From positions 62,001 to 126,000 of the forward strand of contig QNQO01006969.1 in the NCBI GenBank assembly GCA_003290165.1: a stretch of 64,000 nt of DNA. The letters run 5' to 3'. Under the pieces are notes generated by a model. That model did not search any database and was not told where the DNA came from. It saw only the letters and a program-made list of their open reading frames with translations. A program made the translations under genes and the position numbers. Positions 9,841 to 22,114 of the stretch are shown here, one piece after another. The DNA comes from Berberis thunbergii. Its lineage: Eukaryota; Streptophyta; Magnoliopsida; Ranunculales; Berberidaceae. Numbering within the stretch: position 1 is the stretch's first letter; each line of letters opens with the position of its first letter.

Positions 9841-12203
9841 TTGATCAACATTTCTCGATCTATGGTCGAGCATTTATGGTTTTTGGTTAATAATTTAGAT
9901 CTGTGTATCTTAAACTTCATTGATGTTGCTGAGTTTTAGATTTGGGCATCTTTAATTTGCTCGTGATTTTACTAAGCTTTAAATCTAGCATTACTCTCTT
10001 CAACAAGTTCGGTGTTGACAATGTCAGCTCTCTTGAGGAGAAGGTGGTTGATTTTGGTATTGAGGAGATAAGAATCGATAAAAAAGCAATCACTTGTTGA
10101 TTTTGTGTTTATTCAATTGTTCATATTATTATACTTGAATGTGTTATGTGCCTAGGTTCCCAGCATGATTAGGAAAAATGATTTTGAATTCATGCTAGGT
10201 CAGCCCCCTAAATTATTGAACAGGGTTTGTGTTTATTCCTTGTTGCAAATGAACTGGTGGTAGAAGTTTGATGGCATATTGAATTGCCATTGCAAATTTT
10301 TTTATGTGTTTTACTCTTTGAATCTTTACTAAGTATTGCAAAAGCATGTGAATCTCTTTCAAATAAGTTTAGGGTTACAGTAAACTGCATACTCCCTTTT
10401 GCAAATTTCAACTACTAGTGCTTAAGGTGCCAATTTATATGTTTGTCGAGGCTATTGAGAAATTAGGTTCCAATGCCTTTGTGATGTTGTTATATCAAAC
10501 ATTTGATTCTATCTGCCAGTCCTTGAAATCAGTTAATCAGATGTTTACTTATACTTTTTGTTTCACATAAGCAGTTGCTAGGTCTTTATTGTATTTGTTC
10601 ATAATCATAATGAGCTATCAAGCAACTAAGATGTTAGAGTTCTCGTTGCTAGAATTTGGTTACAACCTAGGTGATCCGAAGGTTTCAAATGCATGCTTGC
10701 GAGACTTATTCCTTCATTTCCTTGAAATAAAAGGAAATTGAAACACCTTAACTCACTCCATGTCAGCCTGACTTTTTATTTTTTTATTTTCATGTAGATT
10801 AAGCTAGAGCCTTTTTCTTAACACCTTTATGGTTTTGTTGGGGGCTTCCTTGTGTTCTTTTAACCCATTTCTGATACCACTGCATTAAAGTAATATGACA
10901 TGATGTTGTTCGTAATATGACATGATGTTGTTCTTTTGTTTGCACTGGTAGAATGCTTGCAAGAGTGGATGGTTCCTAGTTAAAGATGTTGATGAACTTA
11001 TGATCCTGGCAAATGAGGTTTGTTAACATTATTTTCTAATGTGTATTTAATAAGTCATTTTAATACTTGAAACTTTTATTCTATAAATATGTTCTTTATA
11101 TAATTTTTTTGATACTTCGATAAGAAAGAGTTTTTGTACTCCAGCTAATGTTAAAGTTGAACCTCCTTCCACTGTATCAATAATTATGTCAAGGTATGAA
11201 CTAGCTCTTGTTGCTTTCCTATTCTCAATAATTTTAGAAAAAGGCAGGAATGCTAGAAATTGTTTAGGGACAATCAGTCACTGTGGACAAAACATTGTTT
11301 TTATGTTTTTTCATTGAGCAGGGTATTTTTTTCATATTAACTAGTGGAAGTGTTTCAATTACTAAGGATGTTTTCTTTCTCCTTGTAATTTCTCTGTTTC
11401 ATTGTAAACTTTTGGCAGGATTCGCTAGCTAGAACATCAGAACTGTCAAGATTGGTAATCCCATGCACCCATTTTCACTTCTTCCATTTTAGTTTTTCGT
11501 TTTTTCTTATGAGTTTTGGGTGGTAATTTTTGCATAACTGTCATTGTAATTTTTGCGTATTGTTTGACTATTACTAAAGCGTTATTTTTTTCAATCAGTT
11601 TGTTTCTAAAGTTTTTCGTTTGAGTATAATGTTCTTGTACTTTGGATAGGTCCATACTTGGTGGAAATGGGAAGAGGCTCATGCAACAGGCAAAATGCTT
11701 TCCCTGATAAGACCTTTAGCAATACTGCAAGTGTGGGGAGCACTAAGCATCACAAATAATCATATTCTAAATGGTGGATGCCCAAATAATTCATGTCGTT
11801 TACCGATCATGTTAGTTGATACATAATGTTTTTCCTAGTTGTCTAATGATTTCAATAAAATGGAAAAGCTCTAATGATTGTTCTTTAATCAGTGTTACCA
11901 AGCTCCGTTTTCTCTTCAAGATTTTTCCTTTCATTCATTTTACTTTGCCTTGCGTATCTAGGAAAGGATTTTACTTTGCTTTGGGTATCTAGGAAAGGAA
12001 GTGCTTAAAGAAGCATGGATATTGTAGCAGATTGGAAAAGCTAAGCCCTGACATTAATTCTACCCCCATCAAAATTTTTGGATCAAGAAGGGGCAGAATT
12101 TTACCCCCATCAGAATTTTTGGATCAGGATGGGGCGGAATTTCAATGAAAGTTTTTCTCTTTTTAATTTGCCAGGAAGTAAATTTTAGGATTTGTTTGTG
12201 CAG
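9841..12203 (+). other. Unassigned interior of CACTA A
   Basis: AT-rich, intron-like sequence. Exon-like islands end at GT donors, for example around 10953-11017 (..VDELMILANE|gtttgt), 11419-11453 and 11650-11760. They are too short for me to name. Possibly they are further captured exons. Confidence 0.35.
11939..12141. repeat. Two short tandem duplications
   Basis: A unit of about 31 bp (ttactttgc.ttg.gtatctaggaaagga) is repeated twice at 11939-12000. A unit of about 41 bp (containing acccccatca.aatttttggatca) is repeated twice at about 12058-12141. Both lie inside CACTA A. Confidence 0.8.
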
Positions 12204-12316
12204 CATGAAGCTGGTCATTTCCTGATTGTATTCTTGTTAGGAGTTCTTCAAAAAAATATATAGTTCCAAGTTTGGAAGCTATGAAGAATGACGTGGGTTT
12301 TGAATTTCTTAACAGG
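12204..12316 (+). pseudogene. Captured exon with HEAGH motif (M41-like)
   Basis: After a cag acceptor, the sequence reads HEAGHFLI and then, in shifted frames, remnants resembling LLGVL.K and GFEFLN, before a gtaag donor. The HExxH motif and these spacings resemble a plant chloroplast M41-like, stress-related protein (distant FtsH relatives). The frame is broken by at least one stop. The name rests on a short match and is tentative. Confidence 0.4.
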
Positions 12317-15300
12317 GTAAGTTTATTATTAGATTTCAATTGTATGCATTTCATTACATCATGAGATATTAGGTATCCCTTGGCAAAGTTTTTATATTTG
12401 TTAGTATTTCAAAGTCAACCATTTCATATTTTGTTAGCTTCAGTCGTAAAGTGTTAATATATGCTTCTATTAATATATGGTTTCTGAAGTCTATCTATTT
12501 TCATAATGAGGTTAGGTAGTTTGAAAGCTTTATAACTGAGTTTGATAACCTTTAAGTTTTTTAGTGATCTCCAATTGAAAATTGTCATGACTTTATGTAA
12601 CTTGTGGTTACGTGCAGGTCTGCGGAGTAAAAGATAACCATTTGGTGATATCTGATTGGCAGTAGAACGAGTCTATCTTTCAGTAAGGATTCCTATTGTT
12701 CCTTTTCCTTCTATGAGAACCAATTGTTTATGGAGCAAGTTCTTAGTTCTTACACAATATAGTGTGCTTTGGAGTGTGTTTTTATTATGATTAATTCATG
12801 TCAATTTTCAAGTGTGTTTTATTATGATTAGTTCTCTCCAAGTGGTTTAAAAAAATCCTGATTAATGATGTCAGAAATTTTCCATTAACTGAAATTCCAA
12901 CACTTGATAAACCAATTAATGCTATAGGGTAGGTTGATGATGTAGATGTGGATTTGATGAATGTTTGTTAGATGTCCATTTGCCAGTTCATGTTCTCTTA
13001 ATAGTTTTAAATGTGGCAATGGGAAGTGAGTTAATTTGTGATTTGTTGCCTTGTTGGAGCAGTCTTCCTACAATTGTTGTATGTGTTTATTGGGGCCAGA
13101 ACATATAATTTTGTATGAAAGAAAGGTTCACATGGGGTTGAGCAAACATGGTCAACCATAGGGAGTAACCAACTGTCAACTTGTTGGTCCCTTATGTGCA
13201 TATTGCATGTATACAAAAATTCTAACAGGGTTGCCTGTATAGATGCATTTCATTTTGACATTTATTGTGCATAATAATGGGGAGAAAGAAGCGCTAACCC
13301 TAACTCGTCTGTCCTATATAAACTCTTTATGAACTGATGATACCCAGACTCATCTTCTTCATCCTCTATGCAGCACTTGGTGACTAGTAGTAGTAATAGA
13401 TGCGCTTCTCTTTATTTTTGGGCTTTCAGTTGTTTTCCTTCAATTTTTTTAATCCTAATCTGTGGAGGTTTAGAGGTACCGTCCACAACATGAAATATTT
13501 GATTTACTGTCCATGAAACGAAATGTTTGGGTTTTATGTGTTGCAATCCCATGCTTGAATCAATCCTTTTATTTTGCAAAAGTAGAGAGTTTGGGTTGTA
13601 GTAATTTGCTTCTTATGTGTAGCATGGATATGCCCCAATTATTTATGTTTAGTTCTTTGCTGCTAAAATTTTCATCAAGGCATGGACCTAATCTTTTCTC
13701 TTCTCAAAATTTTATATTCTCTTGTGTTTATTTCAACATCTTTTTTTATCCCCCATAGTTTGCCTTTCCCCGTGACTTCATCATCATGACTTTAGCTAAT
13801 GTATGCAATATGATGATTTAATATTCACTCCCATCCAATTCGCTCTTATTTCTTTTTGCTTTCTTTTTGTCATCTTTGGTCCTTTTACCATTCTAATGGC
13901 ATTGATGTTGATATAATCCTATTCAAAGTCATATAATGAGTACAATCATCATTCCTTCTAGCTGCAAAACACTTTATTTAAGATCTATCTCTGTCTTGTA
14001 CAAAAATGTGAAGCAAACTAAAAGAATTGCCCACTTGCGATTTAAAAAGAAATAAAATGGCAAATAAAACAGCTAGTAGTGAAAGGAATGAGTGTGTTAT
14101 TATGTAGCCATGTAATGCTAGGTCCAGTTAATAGATTAAGCTTGATTGTCAATTAATAGATTACATCTTTTGTGTTTGATCACCTTCCAAGAATTAACCA
14201 TTTAACTTCTAAGTTCTAACTGGAATAGTGTGAGGGTGACATTACTAGCATTCTACTTTTGCTTGCAAAGGGCGACATTACTGACTTTGCTGTGAGTTCA
14301 AACAACGCTTGGGTGGTATTTTTTTGAAGTACTTTATTTGAAATGGGTTGTGTTGATAATTCAGTTCTTCTTCTTCTTCTTCTAAAATTCTCTAAACTGG
14401 GGTTCTCATATTTTTTTGAGACGGGAACTAGTGCACGCCAATGGTTGGTTTGGTTAGCTCTCCAGCAAGCAGTGGTTCAAAGAGGACCTCAGAACTAGCT
14501 ATGTAGTTGGCGAATAACAGTATAAATGAGGCTGCATGTGGACCTCATCAAGAACAATCTAGAGTTGTCAAGGTATATAAACTAACTATACCCACTCCTT
14601 TTTCTACAACAAAATTGCATTTTCATGTTATCATTTTCTAATATATTTGAATTTGATGGGGTTGTTGGGGGAGCAGAGAGAAAGCAACAGAAAGGGGCCA
14701 ACATCAAGCTCTGAACATGAAGGACCCAAGACACCAGACCCAAGGTTTTTTCTACTTTGATGATTCTCTCCATCGTGATCACTCATTTATGAGACTGTCG
14801 TCTACAAAAATACATAAACAAAAAATGAAAGTCGTTGTATACGTCATTTTGAAAATAAAAAGTGAGGATCAAAATGCATTTTCATCTTTGAACATTTCCA
14901 TTCTACTGTGTTCTTAGAATACAAATGTTTAGTTCGTGGTGAGACTGCATATACCTAGTCTTTTATGACATTGTCATGAAATTTCTTACAAGACAAGTCA
15001 CGACTTTTATAAAACTTGTTGGTTGCTTTTTTAGATTTTTGTTTAGATGGTTACTTTTGTTACAAAATTTTTTATTAACTTTTCCCTTAACTATCTAACA
15101 GTCTTATACATTATTTTCAAGGACTTTGCTGATTGAGCGAGGCTGGCAAGAGGCGTTCTGATCAAGTTGTTGATTGGTCGAGCTCCTGCTGGAAAATGGA
15201 GTGCTCTGTTGAGGTGGACTGATGAAGATGACTATGGTTCTGTTGAGGTGGTTAAGGTGTTAATACAGGGAGTTGTGGTACTTTATATTTAGTTTTTTAT

Positions 15301-15539
15301 TTAGGTTTGAAAAGCTGGAAATGTTTTGTGACTCGATGTAACACAGAGAGCTGATCTTTATTATTAATTTGATAGATTTTGTGACTTGATGTAATACATT
15401 ATCTCATTAATTATATTACTTTGCCTCCATTCATGGAAATGTTTAAGTTTGGCACATTAAAATTTTTATTTTCTAGAAATAAAACTTATAAGATGTAATA
15501 AAAAGTCATTTGATAGCAAAAAAAAAAAAAAAAAAAAAA
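12317..15539 (+). other. Unassigned interior of CACTA A, right half
   Basis: AT-rich, intron-like DNA without a protein I recognise. An exon-like piece around 15120-15290 precedes the right subterminal repeats and a 22-bp poly-A run at 15519-15541. Isolated ORFs of 60-80 codons look random. Confidence 0.35.
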
Positions 15540-15699
15540 ATTTGCTATGTATACTTACAGAAACGCTATGGTAGAGTCTACCATAGCGTATTTGAAACGC
15601 TATAAAATGCCAACTTACTATAGCGTTTTTAATGGGTATTATAGCTTCGGTAGACACAACATTTTTGAAACGCTATTAATGGGTATTTTTCTTGTAGTG
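15540..15699 (+). repeat. CACTA A right subterminal repeats and terminus
   Basis: There are several copies of aaacgctat / atagcgttt, some arranged as hairpins (ctatggtagag..ctaccatag), then the inverted terminus TTTTTCTTGTAGTG ending at 15699. Confidence 0.85.
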
Positions 15700-15702
15700 A
15701 TT

Positions 15703-16100
15703 CAAAACCGAGATTGCTTAATCAGAATCTCAAAAAATCCATATCTTACCACCCTCTTACTCATTAGACGTAAAACCTGACAATCTAATTTTGTTGCCAA
15801 CCTCCAAGAAACGACTAGCTTCAATCATCGGTTCTGCAATCATAATGAGGCGCACTTTGAACTCTTTAACCATTGACTTAAGTTTGCATTAGTAGCTCTA
15901 TTACTAACTCCTCGGGCATTCCAAAACATATTGTTGTCAAACATTTCTAATGTGGGCTCTAGAAACATTCGGCCATGCCAAACGACGCATACCAGGAAGG
16001 TGCGCCAACCTGGCTTTCTTACTGTTTTTCTTCCTAGCCGCTCCCGCCGACACTGCACCTAAATCCAAATCACTAATCAAAGCTTCCTGCAGACCAGTGT
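15703..16100 (-). pseudogene. LINE AP-endonuclease, N-terminal part
   Basis: The minus-strand reading contains MFWNARGVSNRATNANLSQW, the N-terminal strand of the LINE endonuclease (usual form NxRGLxN), then an EP-like metal-site region and a basic linker upstream (EALISDLDLGAV..). It is the missing start of the endonuclease at 8226-8888. The two halves are separated exactly by the CACTA element. Sequence resembling the LINE ends near 16100. Confidence 0.75.
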
Positions 16101-17493
16101 TGAAATGTGATCATTAAGATTTACTAATCTTGAAGTTGAGATTTTCACAAAATCTTAATGAGTTGACCTTGGATCATTTCTTTACTATAAAGAATCCCAC
16201 GATTTTGGCGGCTCAATGTGATTGTGTAATCACTAATCACTTAGAGGTTTGATGAGTTTTATTGAAAATCGTCCACTTAGAGGAAGAGTTATTTATATCC
16301 TGAAGTAAAGAGAAAAATAAGTAAATTGATTTATAGGAGTTGGTTGTCATCTTCTAGGTAGTGGATCCTAATCCTTAATAGTCTCATTCCATTCAAACAA
16401 TGTTTTAGTTAATAATTCTAATGTCTAATTCATTGCAATCTCCATTCTTTGTTTTAAAAAATTTCTTCATTAGTAACTAGAATTTAAGCGAATGTTTGCA
16501 TGTGTACTCCAATTATCTAGCTAAATCCAATTCAGATTATACCACTTGATATTACCTTAATTAATTTATGTGAGCAATAAAAATATGACTAAAAGGTTGG
16601 GATATGGTAGAAATGACTTGGTGTGAGTTTTTAGAACATTAAACACTTCATCATCCGTGTTGTATTGATGTGCTAAATAGATACTTAACTTACACAGTTC
16701 TATGTCTTCTCTTAAAAACGATAATGAAATTTTTTAATACTAATATTAGTAGCACTCAAGGGAAAAATTTTGAAACATAAGGTAAACATAAATAGCCTAC
16801 TGATTTGGAAAATCAAAGGTTTGGTAACTCAGTTTTTATCCTTATCCACTATAAGCTTAAAGCTAATACCTTTGGCAACTAATAATTTCGTGTATAAATA
16901 GTCTGACTAGCTCCATGAGTCCATGACATTATCAAAAATCCCTTGCTTCTTATCACAGTTCTCTGCAAATGTTCAAATTCTGAAAATGATATATATCCCA
17001 ATTTCAATCATTTAATCCTCAAAGAGATTGGAAAGTTTTTGTGGACTAATAATGGAATTTTTGATCTGTGTGGTATTTACATAATTTGTATTCCTTGAAA
17101 GTAAAAGCAATATGGGAAAAGGTGTTAGTGACATTTCATAATTTGAAGTTGAAGATTAGGAGTTTTCTACAAAAGATTGTATTTGAAGATAAAACTTTAT
17201 AGTAGACTAACAAATCTAGTAAAGTAACCAATATAAATCTAGTAAAGTAACCAATATGATGGGTTCTAAAGATTGAATTATATTAAATTAATAGAGAAAC
17301 AAATAGAGAAACTAATCTTACATATTTTGTCCATTAAATCCTAAAGTAATCTAAAGCTTCAATTTCAAATTAATTAATCTTGAACTCTGTTGACACATAA
17401 TAAATATCAAATTTGTGGATGATATGTGTATTGAATGAACATAAATCATTGAAGTATAACAAATATCACAATGTCCGATGACATATTATTCAT
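16101..17493. other. AT-rich intergenic DNA
   Basis: No gene, RNA or element is recognised. A 24-bp tandem duplication (aaatctagtaaagtaaccaa) lies at about 17210-17258. Confidence 0.4.
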
Positions 17494-17706
17494 AATGAAT
17501 GTAAAGTGGCCAAAGGGGCTGTGGTCGATTGGTTAAGGCTTTGTGGACTTAATCCACAGATCCTTGCTTCGAGACCCACTGGAGGCATCTTTATTTTCGG
17601 GGTGGTATTCGACCCGTAGGTCGCATCTCGGGACTAGGTTACGGATCCTAGGCTGAAAAAACTGGCTTGCCTTTCAAAAAAAAAAAAAAAAAATGAATGT
17701 AAAGTG
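17494..17706 (+). mobile_element. tRNA-derived SINE with target duplications
   Basis: The 15-bp target duplication aatgaatgtaaagtg is present at 17494-17508 and 17692-17706. The body (17509-17691) starts with a tRNA-like head: gtggtcgattggttaaggc matches the pol III A box and gcttcgagaccc the B box. It is followed by an unrelated tail and an A-run of about 18. The perfect duplication suggests a fairly recent insertion. Confidence 0.9.
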
Positions 17707-19712
17707 AAGTAATTACCTTGGTTGTTGTTTATCCCTTTCACTTTGTTCTATAATCTTGGAGCTTGCTCCTTCATCTAATTTTGTAATTAACTAGTGTAAT
17801 ACCCGTGCCGTTGGCAACTACCTCATAATACATTCTATCTTCACGACTCTATTCATGAACACAACCCTCTTTGAATTGTTCATGAACATGATATATAAGC
17901 CAAAACTTACTAACATGAATTGTTCATGAACAAAACCCTCTTTGAATTGTTAAAGGAGTTCTCTCTTAAGCTACATCACAGTGTTGTTAAGAATTTGGCC
18001 TATTCAACTAAAACCACATACCAATCAATGGTAGTTCTGTATGCTAAGAAACAATAAAAGTGAAACAAAACCTTATAGTTGAGCAAACAGATATACAAAC
18101 ACTCTTCACTAAGATCAAATTGAAAAATACATGATGAATAAAATCATTCTTCAAATTTCCATTTTTCTATAATCTAAGTAGTGAATTATTATAATGCTAT
18201 GATGCAATATGTAATGGACTAACCAAACACCTTTCGACATACATTCAGCACACAAATATGGGATCCCCATTGAAATTTACACAAACCCCATGATTGAAAT
18301 TCAGGAAAAAAACTTGATTGACTTCTTATAAAAACTCATAACATAATGGAAAGATGAATAAACAACAATTGAGAAACGAAATGGAAATTCGCAGAAAAGC
18401 TTACCGACACCTAAGAGATAATTGATTGAGAAGAATCAAGTCAGTCAAGGATTTGTGGAGGTAATTTCTTCTTCTATGAGGCTGCTCATCAAACACCTTA
18501 TATGTAAAGTTCCCCAAGAAAATCATAACCTGCTACATGAACATGACTCTAATATCATTTCAAATTCAAAACATTCACATACACAAATTAAATTCCCCAC
18601 TGCACCAACTAACGTAGAGATTGAGTGAAGGATGAAGAAGCTTACCTATTGGAGGGAGACCAAAAACACAATCAATATTAGGAAGAGTGAAAGAATGGGT
18701 TTTGGAATGGTAAAATGAAATAAGGGTCAACACCCCCAAGCTGCTTTGGATCACCAAAGGGGTCGTAGAGACCAGCTGAAGAACAGAGAACATCTGTGCC
18801 GTACATGATTCCTGCTTGGATCGGGTTGCAAAGGTGATTAGAGAAGGGAGAATGGTGAAGACCACCAAACAATTCATCATAACAACAATCAAACAAATGG
18901 GTAGTTCTTAAAACAACTAAAAACCCAAAATTACTCACATTTTCACTTGCTAACTTGATGCAATTCTGAAAAAGCTTCGTAATCTGCGAAGTACTCGATC
19001 GTCTTCTTCTTTCTTGCTTTGTAGACCATTTGGAGTGAAACCCTAACTATGGGAGTGAGACAGGAATAAGAGAGCCCTGTGGAGAAGAAGAAGATGGAGA
19101 AGAGGGAGACGTCGAGAGTAAGACGAAAGCATTGAGCTTCAAATCATTTCACTTAAGTTATGCCAAAGACATAACTTATGCCACGTAGGACATACAGACT
19201 CAGAACACTGTTCATGAACAGTGAAAAGCCTATCTGAAATGTAAGATAGATTTTCATTTTATTTACTTTTTCTTCATCCCCGTTTAAATAATTACATCAA
19301 AATTAGGGTATACACAATGCACATAGTAGTAGTATTGATCCAATTAACATATATTTTATTAAGTATCATCATCAGTTTCGTCCTCTAATTCCATCTTGGT
19401 CTTTCCTTTGCGTTCATAATCACCCATTGGTTGTGTGTTTGTTGATTTTGATAATATTTTTCAACCTGAATCGTAACCATTATGACTGGATTTAACAATA
19501 AAGCAACAAATATAAACATATATGTATACAAAAATGATAACTTTGATGATGGTGACTTGTTAAGCCCTTCAATACAAATTTTCTTTGATGATGGTGACTT
19601 GTAGCCTCTATTTCTTTGGTGGCTCCTTTGTGTCGCTTTTGATCATTGACCATTGTAACTTTGGCATTCTCCATATTTGGTTCAAATTATTTTTTCAATT
19701 ATAATAGAGTTT
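17707..19712. other. Intergenic region without recognised gene
   Basis: Repeated ttcatgaacaaaaccctctttgaattgtt near 17850 and 17925 is visible, as is a palindrome ctgttcatgaacag at about 19208. A direct repeat tttgatgatggtgacttgt lies near 19541 and 19582. ORFs of about 100 codons on the minus strand (18575-18938) overlap each other in two frames and match nothing I know. A purine-rich leader-like stretch (19080-19130) could be an unrecognised exon. Confidence 0.35.
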
Positions 19713-19884
19713 TTCTAGCGGGCCTGGGGAACCGGCTTGGTTTCTCGCCTGGAAGGGGTGAAAATACATTTTTGTCCCTCCTCTTTAAACACACATCTTC
19801 AAAAAGTGTTTAAGAAAGAGGGGCAAAAACGTATTTTCACCCCCCAGGCAGGAAACCAAACCGGTTTTCCTAGGCCAGCTAGAA
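19713..19884. mobile_element. Hairpin MITE, copy 1
   Basis: A 172-bp inverted repeat starts TTCTAGCGGGCCTGGGGAAC and ends with the inverted match. The arms pair over most of their length (ctttaaacac..gtgtttaag at the loop). Copies with the same ends lie at 61713-61884 and, shorter, at 24869-24995. There is no coding capacity. Confidence 0.75.
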
Positions 19885-20366
19885 TTTTTTATTATGATAT
19901 CATAAAGCTCTACCTGATGTTGTCCTTGTCGATTATATATAGAAATGGTTGATTATTCATAAGACATATACACTGTATAGCATATATTTAAGTTTGTATA
20001 AACTTGTGATACATAATTAACAGATTTAAGAAAATATGTTATAGTTATTGATCGACATTCTGGGCATGGTATTGTCAATTAGTATCATCCAATGGTTTTA
20101 TAGGAGTTGAATGTATGTATTGTTTCTGCGAAATTTGGAGTTTGTTTTTATGGACCTATATGATAAATAGAATTACATATTAATACTACTAATAATCGTT
20201 TCAATAATGTCTATTTTAGATGTTAATGCAGATTATAAACTTATCCTTTTACAAAAGCTTTGACTTCCGGGATTTCTAGATCAAAATTAACATTTGTGGA
20301 CTGATTTGAATTTATTGTCCAAACATCTGTAACACAATAAAATTATATTAGCAAATAAAACAATTT
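19885..20366. other. AT-rich DNA without features
   Basis: No gene or repeat is recognised between the hairpin MITE and the left copy of the direct repeat that flanks the pararetrovirus block. Confidence 0.4.
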
Positions 20367-21180
20367 TTTTCACAACAAAATTATATTAATAAGTTAAACA
20401 TTGTCAATAAACATAATATTCTAAAATAATGTTCCATACATCGATATCTTTGTACTGAAAAAGATGTTATGAAAATGATGTTTTGATTTTATTTATTTAT
20501 TTCCATGTCATTTGGTTTTTTTTTAATTGGGTCATTGACTCTTTTTATTTATTTATTAATCAATGCTCGAAGGCTACATGACTGACCCTATAGAGTTAAC
20601 CAAACCAAGCCCGAAGGCTACAATATTGTTGCCACTTAATATCCTCGTCGTTTCCATCTCGCATAAAGACTTCGCTCCGGTCCATCACCTCCACCTTGCA
20701 TGAAGACTCGCTTTCGCTTCACTCCGGTCTAGTCCATCTAAGCAGCTGCATTCAATACCCGAAGGCTTATCAATTGCGGAGCAAATGTGCTCCTAATAAT
20801 CGGGTGAAAGCTCACAAAATCCTAACTGGTGAGTCTCGAACCCCCGAACTCTCACAAGGAGAGTGAATGTTCGACCAACTGAGCTACAATTGGTGGGCTT
20901 CCATGTCATTTGGTATCTTCCAACATTTGTCCCTCCATAAGGTTATTTTCCTTTCCGCTATATTCAACATGAAAAGAAAATGTATGTAAGTTTAGCATGT
21001 CTACAAAATCTCAAATTACTCAAAAAAATTATTGTTCATCTTCAACTATGATTTCTCTTTCAATGTTATTAGGTGAAATCTTGTTGATCTAGGCTTGACT
21101 TCCTCAATGTGATGCAACTTTTCAATCATATCTTAAATTCACAATAGAAATAAAGTTAATAATTATTTTATATTTTAAAT
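20367..21180. repeat. Direct repeat L flanking the pararetrovirus block
   Basis: Without the SINE inside it, this segment (20367-20516 and 20915-21180) matches 37113-37530 base for base apart from scattered mismatches, in the same orientation. Shared landmarks include cattgtcaataaacataata and aggcttgacttcctcaatgt. It could be a target-region duplication, an ectopic recombination product or an unrecognised viral or element terminus. Confidence 0.85.
20517..20898 (-). mobile_element. SINE inserted in direct repeat L
   Basis: The 16-bp target duplication ttccatgtcatttggt is at 20501-20516 and 20899-20914. Read on the minus strand, the head has a tRNA-like A box (tagctcagttggtcgaac) and B box (gggttcgagactc), and the tail is an A-run (t-run on plus at 20517). 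The paralogous repeat at 37113-37530 lacks this insert and so represents the near-empty site. It differs from the SINE at 17494 in head sequence and length. Confidence 0.9.
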
Positions 21181-21696
21181 CTGCCCCTACAAATATTATT
21201 GTGTTTCGAGTCATCATGATTCACTTCACAATAATTACAAATGCATCTGCCACCTCCACTACAAAACAAAAAGACTTTTGGCCAACTGACAACATCTACA
21301 AAAGTAGCTCCACCAACTACAAAGGACACCTCACCAACAAAGACAGCTCGTCTCCACATTCATGATTACAAAGGACAAGATGTCCATTTCATCCACCCAC
21401 TCTCCACTAGCCATGAGAAGCTTATCTTTTCAATTATTGTAAATTTCCAGGAAGGTTATAAAAGCCAGTTTGTATCTTTAGTTTTAGGCATCCTAGTTTT
21501 TCTCTTCTTCCTGTTAGTTCTCATCTATGTAATTATCCTGTAAGTCCTTATTTTGTATTTCTATTTTCAATAAATAAAAGCATGCATTGTTCATCTTCTC
21601 TTTCTTCCAAAACTTTTCTAAGAACTGATCTTGCCTAGAACATCTCGTTATACTAGATTAAAACCTAGTATCGACACCGTTCTCTTGACCAATTTA
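21181..21696 (+). promoter_or_regulatory. Pararetrovirus promoter/leader region, first part
   Basis: This non-coding stretch ends at the CACTA insertion (21696/21697) and resumes at 31038. A TATA box (tataaaag, 21457-21464) and an AATAAA (21569-21574) about 110 bases downstream fit a caulimovirid promoter with its nearby polyadenylation signal. A divergent copy lies inverted at 62985-63383. It crosses the CACTA insertion point without a break, which supports the reading of the empty site. Confidence 0.65.
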
Positions 21697-21940
21697 CACT
21701 ACACCAAAAGGCTTGTTTAGCTACGGGGAGGTGGCCACGGCTCGAAGCAGTTGGTTTAATTGCCACGGCTAAAAACCGTGGCTATAACGGCCAACGGTTT
21801 AAAACCGTGGAAAAAAAGTAAAAACGTGGCCAAAAAACACTACACCAAAAGGGTTGCCACGGTTTTAAACCATGGCTATAACTGCCAACGGTTTATAACC
21901 GTGGCTAAAACTGCAACGGTTTAAAACTGTAGCTAAAAAA
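21697..21940 (+). repeat. CACTA B left terminus with duplicated end
   Basis: After the terminus at 21697 come subterminal units such as gccacggctaaaaaccgtgg. A second full terminus CACTACACCAAAAGGG starts at 21838, followed by its own subterminal units. The 5' end is therefore present twice, 141 bp apart. Confidence 0.88.
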
Positions 21941-22114
21941 GTTTCATTTTCGCGCTATGCCCAAAATAGTTTCGCGCTTTGGCGAAAAAAATTGGAGAAA
22001 AACATACTCTCTCCACACCTCCTCTTCACAATCACAGATTCTCGAAGCAGAGAAGAAGAAGGACGAAAGGAGAGGACGATAGAAGAAGAAGGAAAAAAAA
22101 AAAAAGTTTGAGAA
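21941..22114 (+). promoter_or_regulatory. Leader-like exon near CACTA B left end
   Basis: A tcgcgc..tttggcgaaaaaaattgg block is followed by a purine-rich stretch (gagaagaagaaggacgaaag) and a possible gtaatc donor at 22115. The same arrangement occurs at 43015-43208 in the sister element. It is read as the element's own 5' UTR exon, which could drive transcription into the captured exons. This is inference; no TATA box is certain. Confidence 0.45.

Larger units (their letters stand above)
8889..15699 (+). mobile_element. Pack-CACTA element A (6.8 kb) with host exons
   Basis: The left end is CACTACAAGAAAA and the right end its inverted match TTTTTCTTGTAGTG. Both are flanked by the 3-bp target duplication ATT (8886-8888 and 15700-15702). 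Both ends carry subterminal copies of TATAGCGTTT / AAACGCTATA. The element sits inside a LINE endonuclease domain, whose two halves resume exactly at the borders. No transposase (TnpD/TnpA-like) was recognised, so it is probably non-autonomous. Inside are exon fragments resembling ABCI6/SufC, an MFSD5-type transporter and an M41-like protein, all on the plus strand. Confidence 0.88.

Noticed and set aside
13300..13400. Possible C/D snoRNA (tgatgatacc and ctatataaac upstream)
   Set aside because: No convincing D box with flanking complementary stem and no upstream promoter element; chance motif.
15519..15541. Retroposon A-tail at the poly-A run
   Set aside because: The A-run sits inside CACTA A just before its subterminal repeats, with no target duplication or head sequence.
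17509..17600. Possible tRNA gene
   Set aside because: A and B boxes are present, but the sequence does not fold as a complete tRNA and is bounded by target duplications and an A-tail; it is a SINE head.
18575..18938. Two overlapping minus-strand ORFs of about 100 codons
   Set aside because: Overlap each other in different frames, match no known family and have no splice or promoter context.
20800..20898. Possible tRNA gene on minus strand
   Set aside because: Same reason: A and B boxes belong to a SINE with a 16-bp target duplication.
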